From Sinorhizobium fredii USDA 257 (GTDB lineage: Bacteria > Pseudomonadota > Alphaproteobacteria > Rhizobiales > Rhizobiaceae): a DNA stretch of 64,000 nt. Both the position numbers and the translations under genes were made by a program. The first letter of the stretch is position 1. Each line of letters opens with the position of its first letter. A model generated the notes under the pieces. That model was not told the origin of the DNA. It was given only the letters and a program-made list of their open reading frames with translations, and did not search any database. The stretch lies in contig NC_018000.1 of NCBI RefSeq assembly GCF_000265205.3, positions 1,364,001 to 1,428,000 of the forward strand, given 5' to 3'. Of this stretch, positions 63,369 to 64,000 are shown in pieces.

Positions 63369-64000
63369 TTAGAACTCCAGTGCCGGTACGTCGAACCAGC
63401 GGCGCTCGGCCCAGGACTTCAGACCCAGCTCGGCGAGCTGGACGCCCTTGGCGCCGGCCTCCAGCCCGTAGGGCCAGGGCGCGTCCTCGGCGACGTGGCG
63501 CAAAAACATTTCCCATTGGGCCTTGAAGCCGTTGTCGAAAACCTGCGTGTCCGGCACCTCGTCCCAGGTATTGTAGAAATCGATCGTTTGCGGCTGGTCG
63601 GGATTCCAGACCGGCTTCGGCGTGTTGACGCGGTGCTGGGTCCAGCATTTCGTCAGCCCGGCGACGGCCGAGCCATGCGTCCCGTCGACCTGGAAGGTGA
63701 CGAGATCGTCGCGGCGCACCCTGACCGTCCAGGAGGAATTGATCTGCGCGATCACGCCGCCTTCGAGCTCGAAGGTCGCATAGGCCGCATCGTCCGTGTC
63801 GCAATCATATGTCCGGCCCTCTTCGTCGACGCGGTTCGGGATATGGGTGGCGCCAAGGCAGGAGACGGCGCGGACTTCGCCGAAGAGATTGTCGAGCACG
63901 TAGCGCCAGTGGCAGAGCATATCGAGAATAATGCCGCCGCCGTCACCCTTGCGGTAGTTCCACGACGGACGCTGGGCCGGCACGCCCCAATCGCCTTCGA
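63369..64000 (-). CDS. Gfo/Idh/MocA-family dehydrogenase (partial, N-terminus off window)
   Basis: The C-terminal ~210 residues of an NAD(P)-dependent dehydrogenase. [27 protein letters not shown] is the family's GGG-x-D-x-x-x-H substrate-binding segment, followed by a beta-sheet domain. The N-terminal Rossmann part lies beyond 64000. It is the first gene visible of the right-hand operon and is a second, distinct Gfo/Idh/MocA protein beside the one at 58.5 kb. Confidence 0.82.
   Translation of the reverse strand, partial: EGDWGVPAQRPSWNYRKGDGGGIILDMLCHWRYVLDNLFGEVRAVSCLGATHIPNRVDEEGRTYDCDTDDAAYATFELEGGVIAQINSSWTVRVRRDDLVTFQVDGTHGSAVAGLTKCWTQHRVNTPKPVWNPDQPQTIDFYNTWDEVPDTQVFDNGFKAQWEMFLRHVAEDAPWPYGLEAGAKGVQLAELGLKSWAERRWFDVPALEF

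Overview
The window is GC-rich, densely coded DNA from an alphaproteobacterium, most likely a Sinorhizobium/Ensifer species. It looks like a pSymB-type secondary replicon: solute-uptake and sugar-catabolism operons predominate, and the mixed-linkage beta-glucan pair (bgsB-bgsA) and the UDP-xylose/arabinose polysaccharide operon (uxs1-uxe-aps with an AraC regulator resembling CuxR) are both known from S. meliloti. No tRNA, rRNA, CRISPR array, insertion sequence or prophage was seen. The organism assignment is inferred from gene content and remembered family features, not from a search.

Regions. (1) 1-14.0 kb, minus strand: a tightly coupled polyol operon with a SorC/EryD-type regulator, a Tat-type binding protein, two permeases, two unequal ABC ATPases, an EryA-like kinase, a D-2-hydroxyacid dehydrogenase, a GlpD/EryB-like flavoprotein, a class II aldolase, a second FGGY kinase and a HAD phosphatase that runs off the left edge. 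(2) 14.3-18.8 kb: a three-gene envelope-stress operon and a divergent glycogen-debranching-type enzyme. Both have candidate EcfG/RpoE2 general-stress promoters. (3) 18.9-20.0 kb: rpsU, a 95-residue protein and a cold-shock protein whose ribosome-binding site can pair with its own leader. (4) 20.3-23.2 kb: two FAD/NAD(P)-binding paralogues, one frameshifted. (5) 23.4-35.9 kb: a pectin/rhamnogalacturonan oligosaccharide locus with kduD-kduI-binding protein on one strand and an 846-residue protein of unknown family, GH105, GH28, ABC ATPase and two permeases on the other. A LacI regulator closes it, and two identical LacI-type operators lie in the divergent promoter. (6) 35.9-38.8 kb: an ABC exporter and a YrbL-like kinase.

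(7) 39.0-49.6 kb: bgsA-bgsB on the minus strand, facing a plus-strand run of a GGDEF-EAL protein and a complete partner-switching set (PP2C phosphatase with sensor, HATPase kinase, STAS antagonist). This set includes an unusual STAS-methyltransferase fusion and a divergent HATPase-like protein. (8) 49.7-56.3 kb: cuxR-like regulator, uxs1, uxe, apsS, apsH1. (9) 56.3-58.4 kb: lipoprotein, arsC, secreted intradiol dioxygenase. (10) 58.5-64.0 kb, minus strand: a catabolic operon of two Gfo/Idh/MocA dehydrogenases, a TIM-barrel isomerase, an enolase-superfamily enzyme and a DUF993 aldolase. It continues past the right edge.

The most interesting part is region 7 with region 8: two exopolysaccharide loci of c-di-GMP-linked types side by side, separated by a c-di-GMP enzyme and a phosphorylation switch. 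This suggests one signalling island for surface polysaccharide production.
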